64,000 nt of DNA from Actinomycetes bacterium (GTDB lineage Bacteria > Auribacterota > JAJCYG01): contig JAJCYG010000099.1 of the NCBI GenBank assembly GCA_029263055.1, positions 1 to 64,000 on the forward strand, read 5' to 3'. This document shows, piece by piece, positions 15,610 through 26,200 of the stretch. Position numbers and translations under genes: made by a program. The notes under the pieces are model-generated. The model was not told where the DNA came from. It ran no database searches and saw nothing but the letters and a program-made list of their open reading frames with translations. Every line of letters begins with the position of its first letter. Within the stretch, counting starts at the first letter, position 1.

Positions 15610-16746
15610 TTAAAGAGAAGATTGTATTGGGGTGTGGTAGGGGGAGGTCCGAAGAGGTCTGTTGCCGTTTGAGCTTTGGGCTCTTGGCATAAACCAGGTT
15701 GCTTCTCCGTTTAATCTTGCTAATGCGTTTTTAATATTTCCTAGCGCTGTGATCACAGCAGCGACTCCTTGTTCTCGTACCATTTCAGCCGCTTCTACTT
15801 TAGGGAGCATGCTCCCTTTTCCGAGTTCTCCGTTTCGTCTTAGGCGACCTGATTCATCTGGATTAAGTTCGTCATAATGTATGGCGTCTGGAGTGCCAAA
15901 GCTACTTGCGACCTGTTTGACTGCGGTTAAAATAACAAATGTTTTTGGTTTGAGTAAAGTGCTGGCTAAGCCGGTTGCGCGGTCTTTATCAATGACAGCG
16001 ATTAATCTGTTTCCTGCTGTATCAATAGGGATGCCGCCCCCACCAACCATAATGGCAATGCCCCCTTGTGTCATATGAGCTTTAACTTCGGCTAGGTGGG
16101 AGAGTCCTATTGGTTGAGGGGAAGGGACCACTAGACGCCAGCCTTCTTGTTTATCTGGGTCAAATTCTTTAGCAAAGATGTTGAGATTAAACGTTTTCAT
16201 TTTGTGTTCAAGCTTTTTAGCTACTTTTTCAGAAAACCATCCCACAGGTTTTGTTGGTTCTTGAAAGGCAGGGTCATTGCTTTCTACAATTGTCTCTGTA
16301 TTAAAAAACTTAACAGGTGTTTTTTTATTGCCCAGTGCTTTTTCAAGTTCTTCTTTAAGTATGCGCCCCATTTCATTTTGAGTGGTTTCGACGTGGTCGG
16401 CTAAATGGGTATTGGGATCATCATTTAAAAGTTTGCCTACTTGGGGTCCATTTCCATGAGAAATAATGACTTTGTTCCCACTCAATACTAAGGCTGCAAT
16501 CTCTTCAGCTGCGGTTTTGATTTGAGGGCGTAAGGATTCCCAGTACTCTCTCCCTGATTTAGTGGTATCTCCTTTACCAAAGGCATTCCCGCCAAGAGCG
16601 ATGATGTAATCTGGCTGAACCTCTTCAATGATTTTGACTGCGGTATTTGGAGCTAAAAAATGAGCTGAATGATGTGAGGGAAAATTTAAAGAGAATAAAA
16701 GAGAAAGAGATAAGGATAGTTGGATGAGTTTGAACATCTTTTTCAT
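15610..16746 (-). CDS. arcC: Carbamate kinase with N-terminal signal peptide
   Basis: Carbamate kinase makes ATP from carbamoyl phosphate and ADP, or the reverse. Residues 45-355 are a full-length family member: IIALGGNAFG, VIISHGNGPQVG, WRLVVPSPQPIGL, IMVGGGGIPI, and DKDRATGLAS with the catalytic Asp and Lys pattern. The unusual part is residues 1-40: KKMFKLIQLSLSLSLLFSL is a signal-peptide core, followed by HFLAPNT. Normal carbamate kinases start directly at the ALGGNA strand. A tail of about 25 residues extends past the domain. The gene starts 2 bases after the fused sugar-phosphate enzyme, so both are in one operon. Export would put an ATP-dependent enzyme outside the cytoplasm, which needs testing. 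Confidence 0.85.
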   Translation of the reverse strand: MKKMFKLIQLSLSLSLLFSLNFPSHHSAHFLAPNTAVKIIEEVQPDYIIALGGNAFGKGDTTKSGREYWESLRPQIKTAAEEIAALVLSGNKVIISHGNGPQVGKLLNDDPNTHLADHVETTQNEMGRILKEELEKALGNKKTPVKFFNTETIVESNDPAFQEPTKPVGWFSEKVAKKLEHKMKTFNLNIFAKEFDPDKQEGWRLVVPSPQPIGLSHLAEVKAHMTQGGIAIMVGGGGIPIDTAGNRLIAVIDKDRATGLASTLLKPKTFVILTAVKQVASSFGTPDAIHYDELNPDESGRLRRNGELGKGSMLPKVEAAEMVREQGVAAVITALGNIKNALARLNGEATWFMPRAQSSNGNRPLRTSPYHTPIQSSL

Positions 16747-16748
16747 GA

Positions 16749-19700
16749 CTAGATACTTCTATCTGGTAAACGAACTTGGCCTGCTTTGATCATTTCTTCA
16801 ATGACAGCACGTGTTCCCACTTTGTAGCTTTCAACGCCACCTTGAGTGAATGTTTTGTGCCCTAATCCAATCACATGGCCATAGACCATGGTCATGACTT
16901 CAAAGATATACATTAGTTTTGCCAGTTCTACTTCATTCATTTCTTTTAACGCGAGTGTGGCATTTGGAATGCCTTCGCTTGTTTTGGCATTACGTGTTCC
17001 ACGAAGAGAAGCTAATAATGATTGAGAAGGGGTGAGGCCTTGTTCGTCGTAGAAGCCGCTTTGTCTTTCGGATTCTACTTGGGCTTCAGTTAAAATCATT
17101 TCAATAAAGAGCATGCCGACATCATTGGCATTTTGAATAAAGCTATGATTGTCTTCTGTGCCTAATGTTGGCTTAATAGTTGGACCAGTTCGTCTTTTGC
17201 CGCCACCTGGTAGGTCGATAAAATCACCGAGACTCTCTTCAACCAATTGCTCCATCCAGCGTCCTAAATTGACGAGGTGTTTTTGAGCAAAGTAAAAGAA
17301 GATGACAAAGTGATCTTTTGGATTTTCACTGTTTCTTTTTAAATCTAAGAGAGCAAGGTGAAGGCCTAATTGAAAACCAATGTTTTCAGGATCTGAATAA
17401 GGTTTTTCTGTTAACTTTCTTCCTTCAGTAACTCCATTTAGTAATGCATCAATATCGATTCCTGTAATAGCGGCAGGAAGGAGGCCTACATGTGAAAAAA
17501 CAGAGTAGCGTCCTCCAAAACTATTCGGTACAGGAAAAATTGAACGGACCGTGTCGATCCAGTTTCCATCTTCTCCCATTTTACCGAAACGTTGTCTTAA
17601 CTTACTTGAAGGGAGCTCTCCATTGTTTTGGTCTAGTCCTGTGACTAAAACAACTTGTTTGGCTAACTGATCTCCGACAATTCCTTTAGCCTTAAATTTA
17701 TTTAACACAACTTCTGTATTAAATTTAGGCTCAGGTGTGCCTCCTGATTTACTAATCACAACCACGGCTGTTTTAGTTAAATCAAGTCTGTCGAGAATAA
17801 GAAGATCTTCTAATCGAGTCGCTTCTAAAACGTGCATGCGAGGGGCTTTTTTACCATCACGACCCCGAGTTTCAGCGTCACTCGCATTGTATCTTCCATT
17901 AATATTGTTGTTTAAGGGTTGGTGTAAGGCTTTAAAGCCCATTGATGAACCCCCAATTCCAATGACAATCACATCATTAAAGTTTTCTCTTAAATCAGCA
18001 GCTACTTTTTTGATTGCTGTTAAGTCTTGTTCATCAGCATGGAGCCAGCCCATCATTCGTTTTTCGTCTTGTGCCGCTTCACTCATTGCGGCATGGAATT
18101 GAGCGAGTCCGGTTCTTTTAGAGACGTCTGTTTTGTCTGCTTCTGAAATACCGGTATCACCTATTACAGCGTTTGTTGTGTTTTCTAATGCTGCTTTTGC
18201 TTGTGCGTTTCTTAAGCGTTGGCGCAAATCATCAATAGAGAATTCATCCCCTTCATGAGGCGTGAGCCAGGCAATTGCATCTTCTAAAATTTCAACAACG
18301 CGACCCCAGGTAGGGCCTTCAATCATGCTGGTGTATTTAGCAGAAGTGTTTGAGGTTCTAATTAAAAAGGCAGAACCATCTTCAAATAAAATCCGAACGC
18401 CATCAGTCACTTGATCCATGGTGACTAAGGAGCCGACTTTTCCTCGAAAAATAGTATCACCTTTTTCAACTAATTCTTTTTGTCTGGCTGCAACAAAAGC
18501 ATAGCGGTCATCAATACTTTTATGTCCTTTGTAACGAGGTTCGTCCGGAGAAGGAAGTGCAGGAATACTTTCGGGTGAAAAAATATCTTTTAGCAAATAA
18601 ACCTCTTTATTTGGGAGGGCTATGTTCTCATCTTTTCCCTCAAAATCATTCCATGTGTCTAAAATTTCTAAGACACGAGCGGCATAAAAAATACCGTCAT
18701 CGATCATGGTATCGGGATGGGTGTCGTCTGTTGCGGCAAAGTAGTGGCCTGAAGCTTCAGCAGAAACAAATGAGTGAATAAGTTGATCTATTTCAGCCTC
18801 TGAAACAGAGGTCACTTCGCCTTTTTGGATTCGTTCTTTCAAATTATTTAAGGTTTCAATTTCTTTAGCGACGTGATCTCGGTGCGAAGGATAACCTGCA
18901 GGAATGTAAATTCCTTGTACGCCTTGATAAAGTCCTTTTTTTAATACGTCACCATTTGGTTTAACCACTCCTGTGATGCTTTCTAAAACATTAGAGCTTC
19001 GAACATCAAGAGCCAGTTTAATCGGTTCGCCCATGGCATGAAGTTTTTCTAAAGTGGTTTTATTTTCTAAAATAAATCGGCGATAAATTAAGATCGCAAT
19101 CGGTGCTGGGCGAATGGCTTTTCCATCTTCATCAATCATGCCGCTTCGGTCTCCATCGCCATCTGTTAAGACACCAATGGCTGGAAGTTGGCCTTCCGGA
19201 ACAGTGGCATTGATTTCTTTGATGACTTCAATACAAGCGCGGCACCCACTTTTTTCTAAAGCCGCTGTTCCTGAAGTATCTTTTGACGGATCGGCTGGGT
19301 GAACAGGACGTGAATTCACATCTAAATATAAACCGCGTTCAATAGTATTGCCTTGATGTTCTAAAACAGGGACCATGGCTGCACCCATTCCATTACCAGG
19401 ATCAACAACTAGGCGACGGGGCGTGTTGAGTTTTCCAAAGCGTGCTTTGAGTGTGTCGACATAGGCTTGAACAATAGCGCCATAGTTCGGGCGGTTTGGC
19501 TCCATTCCTAAGTAAGAGCCCTCTACATTGAGTGGATTTCCATGAATATCTATGAGTCTTCCATTTGTGTCTGTTGCTTTTATTCTTTCTGCATCCTCTG
19601 TAATAATTGATGCAATTGACTTGAGTTCAAAAGCCCGTTTTCCTTGGTTGCCATAAAGCGCGCCTAATTTTCCATTAGGATCAAAGAAGCCATTGGCATC

Positions 19701-20297
19701 TTGGCGGACAGCGATTTTCATTCCGTTATGGTGAAAAGGATTGTGAGAACCTGTCACTTGAATGATCACATCGTAGTTTTCGCGCAAGCCGTAAAAGTTT
19801 AAAGCTCCCGTGGGTACATGCCCTGAATCATAATGAATTTGAAATCCTTGGCTTGCTGCTCCAGCAACAGCAGCCATGATTAATTTTTGTGTGGTTTCAC
19901 GGTGATCACCTGTAATTAAAATGCGTGGTGCTTGATCTACTGCTTCTGGGTTTGCTTGTTGGTAAGTAAAGGCAATAGCTTGAGTGATTAAAAAGGCATC
20001 TTCAGGACGAAGATTGGCTTTGTCGTCCTCATGATCTAACGCGATTCCACGCACATCATAACCTTGAAAAATATTAATGCTTGTTGTGCCTCTTGCTGCT
20101 TCAGCACGTTCTTCAATTGATTGAAGAAAAGCGAGTCGTTCTGTTTGAGTAAAACCTTTTGCTGTGACTGTAGCAGGTGAAAGGTTGTGATGTTGTGTTG
20201 TCTTTGGGTTTGGAACAGGTGTTAAAGGAGTAAGGAGTGAAAGAGAAAGGATAAAGCTAAGAACTTTTGCCGAGAACGAACCGTGTGACTGATTCAT
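16749..20297 (-). CDS. Signal-peptide-bearing phosphohexomutase/glucose-6-phosphate isomerase fusion
   Basis: The 1182-residue protein joins two enzymes. Residues about 75-680 are an alpha-D-phosphohexomutase, with QGYDVRG, the phosphoserine loop TGSHNP (Ser184), the metal loop DGDGDR (379-384) and a C-terminal RTSNTSAKYT phosphate loop. Residues about 730-1182 are a glucose-6-phosphate isomerase, with GIGGSSMG, SKSGGTPE, GGRYSVFS, an ED..HSF segment and FTQGGVESYKVGTRA. Together they would connect glucose-1-phosphate (or mannose phosphates) with fructose-6-phosphate. Residues 1-45 form a signal peptide (AKVLSFILSLSLLTPL) followed by NLSPAT. AGGAGG lies 8 bases before the ATG. Both the fusion and the export signal are unusual for these cytoplasmic enzymes. 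Confidence 0.9.
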   Translation of the reverse strand: MNQSHGSFSAKVLSFILSLSLLTPLTPVPNPKTTQHHNLSPATVTAKGFTQTERLAFLQSIEERAEAARGTTSINIFQGYDVRGIALDHEDDKANLRPEDAFLITQAIAFTYQQANPEAVDQAPRILITGDHRETTQKLIMAAVAGAASQGFQIHYDSGHVPTGALNFYGLRENYDVIIQVTGSHNPFHHNGMKIAVRQDANGFFDPNGKLGALYGNQGKRAFELKSIASIITEDAERIKATDTNGRLIDIHGNPLNVEGSYLGMEPNRPNYGAIVQAYVDTLKARFGKLNTPRRLVVDPGNGMGAAMVPVLEHQGNTIERGLYLDVNSRPVHPADPSKDTSGTAALEKSGCRACIEVIKEINATVPEGQLPAIGVLTDGDGDRSGMIDEDGKAIRPAPIAILIYRRFILENKTTLEKLHAMGEPIKLALDVRSSNVLESITGVVKPNGDVLKKGLYQGVQGIYIPAGYPSHRDHVAKEIETLNNLKERIQKGEVTSVSEAEIDQLIHSFVSAEASGHYFAATDDTHPDTMIDDGIFYAARVLEILDTWNDFEGKDENIALPNKEVYLLKDIFSPESIPALPSPDEPRYKGHKSIDDRYAFVAARQKELVEKGDTIFRGKVGSLVTMDQVTDGVRILFEDGSAFLIRTSNTSAKYTSMIEGPTWGRVVEILEDAIAWLTPHEGDEFSIDDLRQRLRNAQAKAALENTTNAVIGDTGISEADKTDVSKRTGLAQFHAAMSEAAQDEKRMMGWLHADEQDLTAIKKVAADLRENFNDVIVIGIGGSSMGFKALHQPLNNNINGRYNASDAETRGRDGKKAPRMHVLEATRLEDLLILDRLDLTKTAVVVISKSGGTPEPKFNTEVVLNKFKAKGIVGDQLAKQVVLVTGLDQNNGELPSSKLRQRFGKMGEDGNWIDTVRSIFPVPNSFGGRYSVFSHVGLLPAAITGIDIDALLNGVTEGRKLTEKPYSDPENIGFQLGLHLALLDLKRNSENPKDHFVIFFYFAQKHLVNLGRWMEQLVEESLGDFIDLPGGGKRRTGPTIKPTLGTEDNHSFIQNANDVGMLFIEMILTEAQVESERQSGFYDEQGLTPSQSLLASLRGTRNAKTSEGIPNATLALKEMNEVELAKLMYIFEVMTMVYGHVIGLGHKTFTQGGVESYKVGTRAVIEEMIKAGQVRLPDRSI

Positions 20298-20356
20298 AGG
20301 TATAACCTCCTGAAAGAGCTGTTTGCGTCAGAGTCCCGGCTGACAAGCAAGAATCT

Positions 20357-20385
20357 AAAATAGCTCATGATTCTCTCATCGTCAA
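20357..20385 (-). promoter_or_regulatory. Promoter of the mutase-isomerase/carbamate kinase operon
   Basis: Read on the minus strand: TTGACG (20385-20380), 17-base spacer, TATTTT (20362-20357). This predicts a leader of roughly 50 bases that ends in a strong Shine-Dalgarno site. Confidence 0.55.
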
Positions 20386-20454
20386 TGATTTTTAATAATG
20401 GTGTTCTTGTAACTCTTTTTATTAGAGTGGTATATGGCTTATAGGTGCTTCTTG

Positions 20455-20463
20455 TGCTACAAT
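20455..20463 (+). promoter_or_regulatory. Extended -10 promoter candidate for gdhA
   Basis: TGCTACAAT is an extended -10 element (TGn plus TACAAT at 20458-20463), 42 bases before the GTG start. The -35 region is weak. An alternative upstream pair is TTGTAA (20407) with TATATG (20431). Confidence 0.4.
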
Positions 20464-20505
20464 AACCGTGTGAGTTGTATCCTTTGAAAGAATGGGGAGG
20501 AAGCG

Positions 20506-21762
20506 GTGCCAAAGAAAAATCATACTGGTATGACGTTTGACAAGCTCATTGAACATTACTTCAACATTGCTGCAGATAAAATCAATCTCAATCCAGAATA
20601 TCTTACCTTTTTAAAGAACCCTTATCGGGAACTTCAGGTTCAAATCCCTGTTCGAATGGATACAGGTAAGCTCCAGATTTTTTTAGGTTATCGTGTGCAA
20701 CACAATGCTGCGCGTGGACCTTATAAAGGAGGAATCCGTTTTCATCCGAGGGTTGATTTGCATGATGTGCGTGCTTTAGCCTCGCTGATGACATGGAAGA
20801 GCGCGCTTGTGGATGTTCCTTTTGGTGGAGCCAAGGGTGGGGTGGCGTGCAATCCTAAAAAAATGAGTAAAGAAGAGCTACAAAAAGTATCCCGTAGCTT
20901 TATTAATAAAATGGATTTGGTAATTGGGCCACACCGTGATATTCCGGCTCCTGATGTGGGTACGAACGAACAAATTATGGCTTGGATGATGGACCAATAC
21001 GGCATTAAGCATGGGCACACGCCTGCGATTGTGACAGGCAAGCCGGTTGTGTTGGGGGGAAGTCCAGAGCGGCAAGGGGCCACAGGCCGAGGTGTGATGT
21101 ACACAGCTTTAGCTGCGATTAAAGATATGGGGATGGAACCTGAGCAAGTCTCTGTGGCGATTCATGGGTTTGGGAATGTGGGGCAGTTTGCCGCTAAATT
21201 GTTACAAGATGAAGGGTGTAAAATCGTGGCTGTGGGTGATTCTGCTGGAGCGGTCTACAACCCAAAAGGGTTGAATTTAAATGATTTGATTAAACATAAG
21301 CAGAAAAATGGCTCTACAGTGATGGGTTTTTCTAATGGAAAAGACATTAGTAATGAAGAATTGTTGGCTTTGAATTGCGATGTGTTGATCCCTGCTTCAT
21401 TGGAAGGAATCATTGATGAGCGCAATGCGCCTAACGTTAAAGCTAAAGTGATTGTCGAGGGAGCAAATGGCCCGCTTACCCTAGAAGGGGATCGCATCTT
21501 AGAAGAAAATGGCGTCATTGTGATTCCTGATATTTTGGCCAATGCAGGTGGGGTGATTGTCTCTTACTTTGAATGGGTGATGAACCTTCAAGAGTTTTCA
21601 TGGGAATCAAAAGAGATTAATCGTGAGCTCTATAAACGTTTAGATAAAAGTTATAAGGAAATGGTTAAAGTCGCCAAAAAAGAAAATGTCTCAAACCGGA
21701 TTGCCGCCTTTATGATTGCCATCTCTCGGGTGGCTGAAGCCACTCATATGAGGGGCATATAA
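20506..21762 (+). CDS. gdhA: Glutamate dehydrogenase
   Basis: The 418-residue protein is a standard hexameric-type Glu/Leu/Phe/Val dehydrogenase. It deaminates glutamate to 2-oxoglutarate and ammonia, or runs in reverse. Signatures are YRVQHNAARGPYKGGIRFHP (substrate lysine), PFGGAKGGV (catalytic lysine), PAPDVGTNEQIMAWMMDQY, the nucleotide fold AIHGFGNVGQFAA with an acidic residue in AVGDSAG, and IVEGANGPLT. The start is GTG 20506, 5 bases after GGGGAGG. It is transcribed divergently from the mutase-isomerase operon. The acidic residue after the second strand favours NAD, which is an inference. A small hairpin repeat follows the stop. Confidence 0.95.
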   Translation: MPKKNHTGMTFDKLIEHYFNIAADKINLNPEYLTFLKNPYRELQVQIPVRMDTGKLQIFLGYRVQHNAARGPYKGGIRFHPRVDLHDVRALASLMTWKSALVDVPFGGAKGGVACNPKKMSKEELQKVSRSFINKMDLVIGPHRDIPAPDVGTNEQIMAWMMDQYGIKHGHTPAIVTGKPVVLGGSPERQGATGRGVMYTALAAIKDMGMEPEQVSVAIHGFGNVGQFAAKLLQDEGCKIVAVGDSAGAVYNPKGLNLNDLIKHKQKNGSTVMGFSNGKDISNEELLALNCDVLIPASLEGIIDERNAPNVKAKVIVEGANGPLTLEGDRILEENGVIVIPDILANAGGVIVSYFEWVMNLQEFSWESKEINRELYKRLDKSYKEMVKVAKKENVSNRIAAFMIAISRVAEATHMRGI

Positions 21763-21770
21763 GTGGAAAC

Positions 21771-21805
21771 GTTGACAGTGGTGCCTGACCTCGGTGTCAA
21801 TGTTT
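21771..21805. repeat. Small hairpin element after gdhA, related to the GCCTGACC repeats
   Basis: TTGACA (21772-21777) and TGTCAA (21795-21800) form inverted arms around a 17-base core containing GTGCCTGACCTCGG. The core resembles the GGCCTGACCCCGG core of the repeats at 9683 and 55719. The element starts 9 bases after the gdhA stop. It also mimics a -35 box, so it could serve as a promoter for the next gene; no good -10 follows. Confidence 0.45.
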
Positions 21806-21812
21806 TGTCTCA

Positions 21813-23033
21813 ATGAAAAAGTTTGGTATTCTGATTTTATCTCTCATTCTGATTCAACCTAGCTTGGCTCAAAACCTCACTCTTTCAAAAAGAGATAAAG
21901 AAGCTGCGCGGCAGCATTACCAGCAACAACGACTCTACCTGACCTCTGACAATATCAATGGTTATCTTGATTTGGGCAAGTTTTGCCAAGACAACGGGCT
22001 TTTTCCGGAAGCGCTTCAGCTTTATAAGAAGGTCATGGCTTTGCCGAATATCACGCTTGATTCACGGCAAAATGTGGCCCGGTTGATTCAAGTGACAGAA
22101 GAGAATGGGGCGATCACTCTTTACAACAAGGCGGTTGTTGCTTGGCAGCAGGACCACAATTTTCTAGTGGCGCAAGGGTATTTGGAGTTGCTCGGGGTGC
22201 GCTACCCCACAACGGATATGGCGCCTAAGGCAATAGAGTTTCTCCAAACCTTAAAAGAAGAAGAGATCACGCAGAAAGAGCTGCGCGATTTTGAGGCGCG
22301 TCTGAAGCGGGTTGAAACAGACAACTTTGTGGTTTACTCCCCTGACGAGGAGATGTCAAAACGGGTGGGGCAGCTTTTAGAGGCGAAACGGATTGAGACC
22401 ATTGAGCGATTTGGTTTTCTGATCTTTCCTAGTTGGGGGAGAGCCAAGGCCAAAGTAACCCTGTTTCCTACACGGGAAGCTTTTTTAAAATATGCTTATT
22501 CTCAAGATTGGTCTGGAGCCTGGACATGGCAGGTGTTGCAAGAAGGTGAGGATGGTCAAAAGCGGGTGTCGGAGCGGGCGATCTATACCTATGCTGAAAT
22601 CCCAAATCTTGAGACTTCGGTCTTGCCACATGAAGTGACTCATTTGGTTTTTAGGGAGTTTTTTGGCTTTAGCCAAAACATACCAAAGTGGTTGGATGAA
22701 GGGGTGGCGCTCTGGACAGAAGATGTGACCCCTGTAGAAATGGAAGAGATTGTGTACAAAAGTGCACTTACAGGTGAGCTGATTCCTTTAGAGCTCTACT
22801 TCTATATTCAAGAATATCCTAAGAATCCAGCTCTTTTCTATGCTCAGGCTTATAGTTTAGTTCAATTTCTGATAAAACAGTATGGAATTGGGCAGTTTAT
22901 ACAATTTATTAAATCTCTTTCTTTAAATAATCCCTTAGAGGCCTCTCTTCTGGATGTTTACTCAAATGAATTTCTGGATCTGCTTGATTTAGAGGTGATT
23001 TGGAAAGCTTATTTAATGGTTCCTTCCTCGTAA
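21813..23033 (+). CDS. Secreted MA-type (gluzincin) metallopeptidase
   Basis: The 406-residue protein has a signal peptide (MKKFGILILSLILIQPSLA). Residues 30-165 look like helical TPR-type repeats. The catalytic part is SVLPHEVTHLVFREFFGF with His273, Glu274 and His277, followed by PKWLDEGVALW where Glu296 is the third zinc ligand (HExxH plus 18 residues plus E, the peptidase MA-like layout). A helical tail follows. It would act in the periplasm or outside; the substrate is unknown. No Shine-Dalgarno site is visible before ATG 21813, and the small hairpin element lies directly upstream. It follows gdhA by 50 bases. Confidence 0.8.
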   Translation: MKKFGILILSLILIQPSLAQNLTLSKRDKEAARQHYQQQRLYLTSDNINGYLDLGKFCQDNGLFPEALQLYKKVMALPNITLDSRQNVARLIQVTEENGAITLYNKAVVAWQQDHNFLVAQGYLELLGVRYPTTDMAPKAIEFLQTLKEEEITQKELRDFEARLKRVETDNFVVYSPDEEMSKRVGQLLEAKRIETIERFGFLIFPSWGRAKAKVTLFPTREAFLKYAYSQDWSGAWTWQVLQEGEDGQKRVSERAIYTYAEIPNLETSVLPHEVTHLVFREFFGFSQNIPKWLDEGVALWTEDVTPVEMEEIVYKSALTGELIPLELYFYIQEYPKNPALFYAQAYSLVQFLIKQYGIGQFIQFIKSLSLNNPLEASLLDVYSNEFLDLLDLEVIWKAYLMVPSS

Positions 23034-23065
23034 CCTTCCCTTTTTGACTATTTCTCATTTTTTAA

Positions 23066-23094
23066 TTGACGCTTTTGATAAATTCATTTAAATT
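23066..23094 (+). promoter_or_regulatory. Promoter candidate in the AT-rich region before the HEAT-like giant
   Basis: TTGACG (23066-23071), 17-base spacer, TAAATT (23089-23094). The 203-base gap 23034-23236 is otherwise AT-rich with no gene. A further TATAAA at 23207-23212 lacks a -35 partner. Confidence 0.4.
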
Positions 23095-23236
23095 TAACCC
23101 CCTTATGTTAATTGGGTTTAGAAATAATTTGTTTATAAAACTCTTTAACAAATAATGTTCGATGTAAAAAATGATTTCTAATTAAAGTAAATTTGAAGAA
23201 TATTTGTATAAAATTAATTGATAAGGAGTGTTAACG

Positions 23237-26200
23237 ATGAACAGTCTGCTTTTAAAAGGAATTAAAAACTTATCGAAGGGGATTTCGCTTTTCGTTGCAC
23301 TTACTTTTCTTTCTACTTCTACATTAACCTCCAGTCCTTTTGCCAACAGTGTTGTTCAACCCCAAAACTTAGCTGTATCTTCACCAATGGTTGTGCCTCC
23401 TGAGCCAGAATATCGATTTGAAATTCCAACAGAGATCGATCCTCAGATTGAAGCTTCTGTTAAGGAACAAATTCAAGAAGTGTTGAGTTTTACTACAGGT
23501 GCTTCTGAAGAAGATATTATTACTGCTGTTGCCAGCAGTTTGTCGATTTATGCTTCAGATTCAAATTTACCACGTATTTCATTTTTAGCTTTTTTAGCAT
23601 TGGCAGATCATTTTGGCTGGGATTTAGATGAAGCTGATTTAAATACTTTTTATGGGAGTTTTAGCCAGCGCTTTAGAAAGCACAGTGCTCCAACTCGCTC
23701 ATTAGTTGCTTTTATGATCTTAAGTCTTTTTTTACCGTTCTTATATGGTTGTATGTCAACCCGACCTGTTTCTCCTTATCCTGACATTACCCGAGCTGCA
23801 AGCGATGTGGATCTTTCTCGTTTATTGCGTTATGCCACTGAAGACCCTGATTCCGGGCGTCGTTTATCAGCTGTTCAACAAATTAATCATCTGCTCAATG
23901 AAGAAAAAGACAAAAATGCCAGTGAGCGGACTTTGGCTGTGATGAATATCTTAAGAGGTTATGCCGATCGTTTGCCTAATGAAACCAATGCTGAAGTGCG
24001 ACAAGCCTTAATCACAGGTTTGGGAATTGTCCTTTTTCTTAAGCGTGGAGATACTCAAGCGCGCCAGGTTTTAAACGAAGTTTTTAGAAATGTTTATTTG
24101 ATCTATTATCAAAATTTGCGTGATATTGCCCGTTTTAGTGCTTCAACAGATCGAGAAGATATTGAAAAGAAGAACAACCGTGAAGCTGAAAACAGAGTGA
24201 TTGTCACTTCATTGTCAGTAGCCGGACGTCCATTTAGTTTTTCAAGTAAGGTTGATTTTGTGACAGGATTGGCTTCGTTGCCAGCGCGTCAACAGACACC
24301 TGCTGTAATAGCAACTATTACAGCTGTGAAGGCTGAGTTGGCTGCCGCTGTGGAAGGAACCTTGGTGGATGGGGTAAGAACCTATACCTTTACAAGCAGA
24401 GATATTTCAGCTTTAAATGCGCTTTATACAAGTGATGCCTTTAGTAGTTTGACTCCAGCTGCAGGCAAAATTAATCGTTTGGCCATTCTAAATGCGCTCG
24501 CTTCGTTGGAATCTGTAGAAACCATTCCTACTTTTTTAACGGCATTAGATCAAGACAATGCTTACAAAGGAGCTGCTTTAAGAGCTTTGCTTGCTATTGG
24601 AACACTAGAAAATTCAAATACCGAACATAATTTTGGCACACAAAGAGATGCGGTTGCCACTAAAGCAAGAGCGATTGTTGTTTTGCCTGCTTCAGTTGAT
24701 AATCTTAGAGATTTAGCCGCTCAAATTTTAATTTTAGTTCAAGATCCACAAGTTGCAGGTCAATTACGAGCTTATGTGTCTGGTCAAGCAAATCTGACTA
24801 ATTTAACTCCTTTGGCATCTACTTATGCTAAATCTGTGATTGCTTCTTCAAACTTGAATGCGGCTCAAAAAGCAGAGCATGGAGCTCAGTTGATTCGAAT
24901 CGTTCAATTAACAGCTAATAATGCTTCAGGATCACGTCTCTTAGCTGCTCAAGCATTGCAACATATTGGGCATACCCCGGCGATTAATGCTTTATTGGGT
25001 GCTAAAGGAAGAGTGGTTCTTCCTACAGGAAATTCATTGAGTCCAGCTCAAACAACTTTAAAAGCAAACTTAGAAGCTGAAATTGCGGCTATTAATGCGG
25101 CATTAACTGCTTTAGGTTTTACAGGGGATTATAATTCTCTCAAAACCCGCGCCTTAGATAGGCTCGCACCTATGGATTTGCGTGTGGCAATGCTTCGCAC
25201 ATTGGATGAGAACTTTCGTGCGAATCCAAGACTGGAAGGCTTTAGTGCGGATACAGCCCCTGTTTCATCAGACATTGCTCCAATTATCTCTTTGACAGGA
25301 ACGGCTAATGACCGTCTTGTTTTAGGTGGAATTCGATTACTCGGGTCTGTTCCGTTAGCTCGTATTTCTCCAGTTGTTCGCACACAGCTTTTAGGAAAGA
25401 TTTCGGATTCAAATAGCGCGATTCGAGTTGCTGCGGTTGACTTAATCCGAGAAAAACAAATCCCACTAACAGATGTTGCTGTTACAGCCGTTGTAAATAA
25501 TATTACTTCTCAAACACCAGGTGAAATAACAGCACGTCTTAATTTGTTGCTTCAAGCGACTCGTTCTTCAGATGCGGCTCAACGGACTTTAGTTAGTGGC
25601 ACTAATGTAAAAACCGAATTAGAAACCATTGCTCAAGCAACAAGTAATAGTGATGCGCTTCGTGATTTGGCTGTGACGATTCTTTTAGCCATTGAAGGAC
25701 CGACTGTGGCAAAACCTCGTTTGCAAGTATTGAGTGGAATGGCACGTGCCGGTTCTGCAATTAAAGCTGAACTAGATGCGCTGATTCAAAAAGCAGATTG
25801 GAATCCGATTCAAACCAACTTTTATGGATTGGTTCAACCTTTAAGCGGAGATGAGTTAGCGACATTTTTAAATGCTCAAGTTCCGACACGATTGAATGGG
25901 GCACCTATTATTTCGGTTTTAAACTTTGTGATTCAAGAACGTGCTCGATTGGCAAGAAGTACCGCGGCACAAGACCAAGTGAGTGCGGCATTAGCCTTAG
26001 TCCGTTTAGGGGATGTTTCCCAGTTTCCGTTGTTGACTCGAGAATTAAATGGAACCGTTTTAAGTGTTTCTCAAAAGAGAGTGGTTCAAACAGCATTGGT
26101 CACATTCTTAAATAATTCTAGTACAACTGAATCGATTCGACTTGCGGCACTAGCTTCTGATATTCCTGTTATTTTAAATGCGGCACTTGGATCAGAAACA

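Noticed and set aside
20294..20512. Minus-strand open frame of 72 codons over the gdhA promoter
   Set aside because: It covers the divergent promoters and the Shine-Dalgarno site of the mutase-isomerase operon, and its product looks non-coding in composition.
23228..23236. GTG start of the HEAT-like gene
   Set aside because: It overlaps the AAGGAG site that is correctly spaced for ATG 23237.
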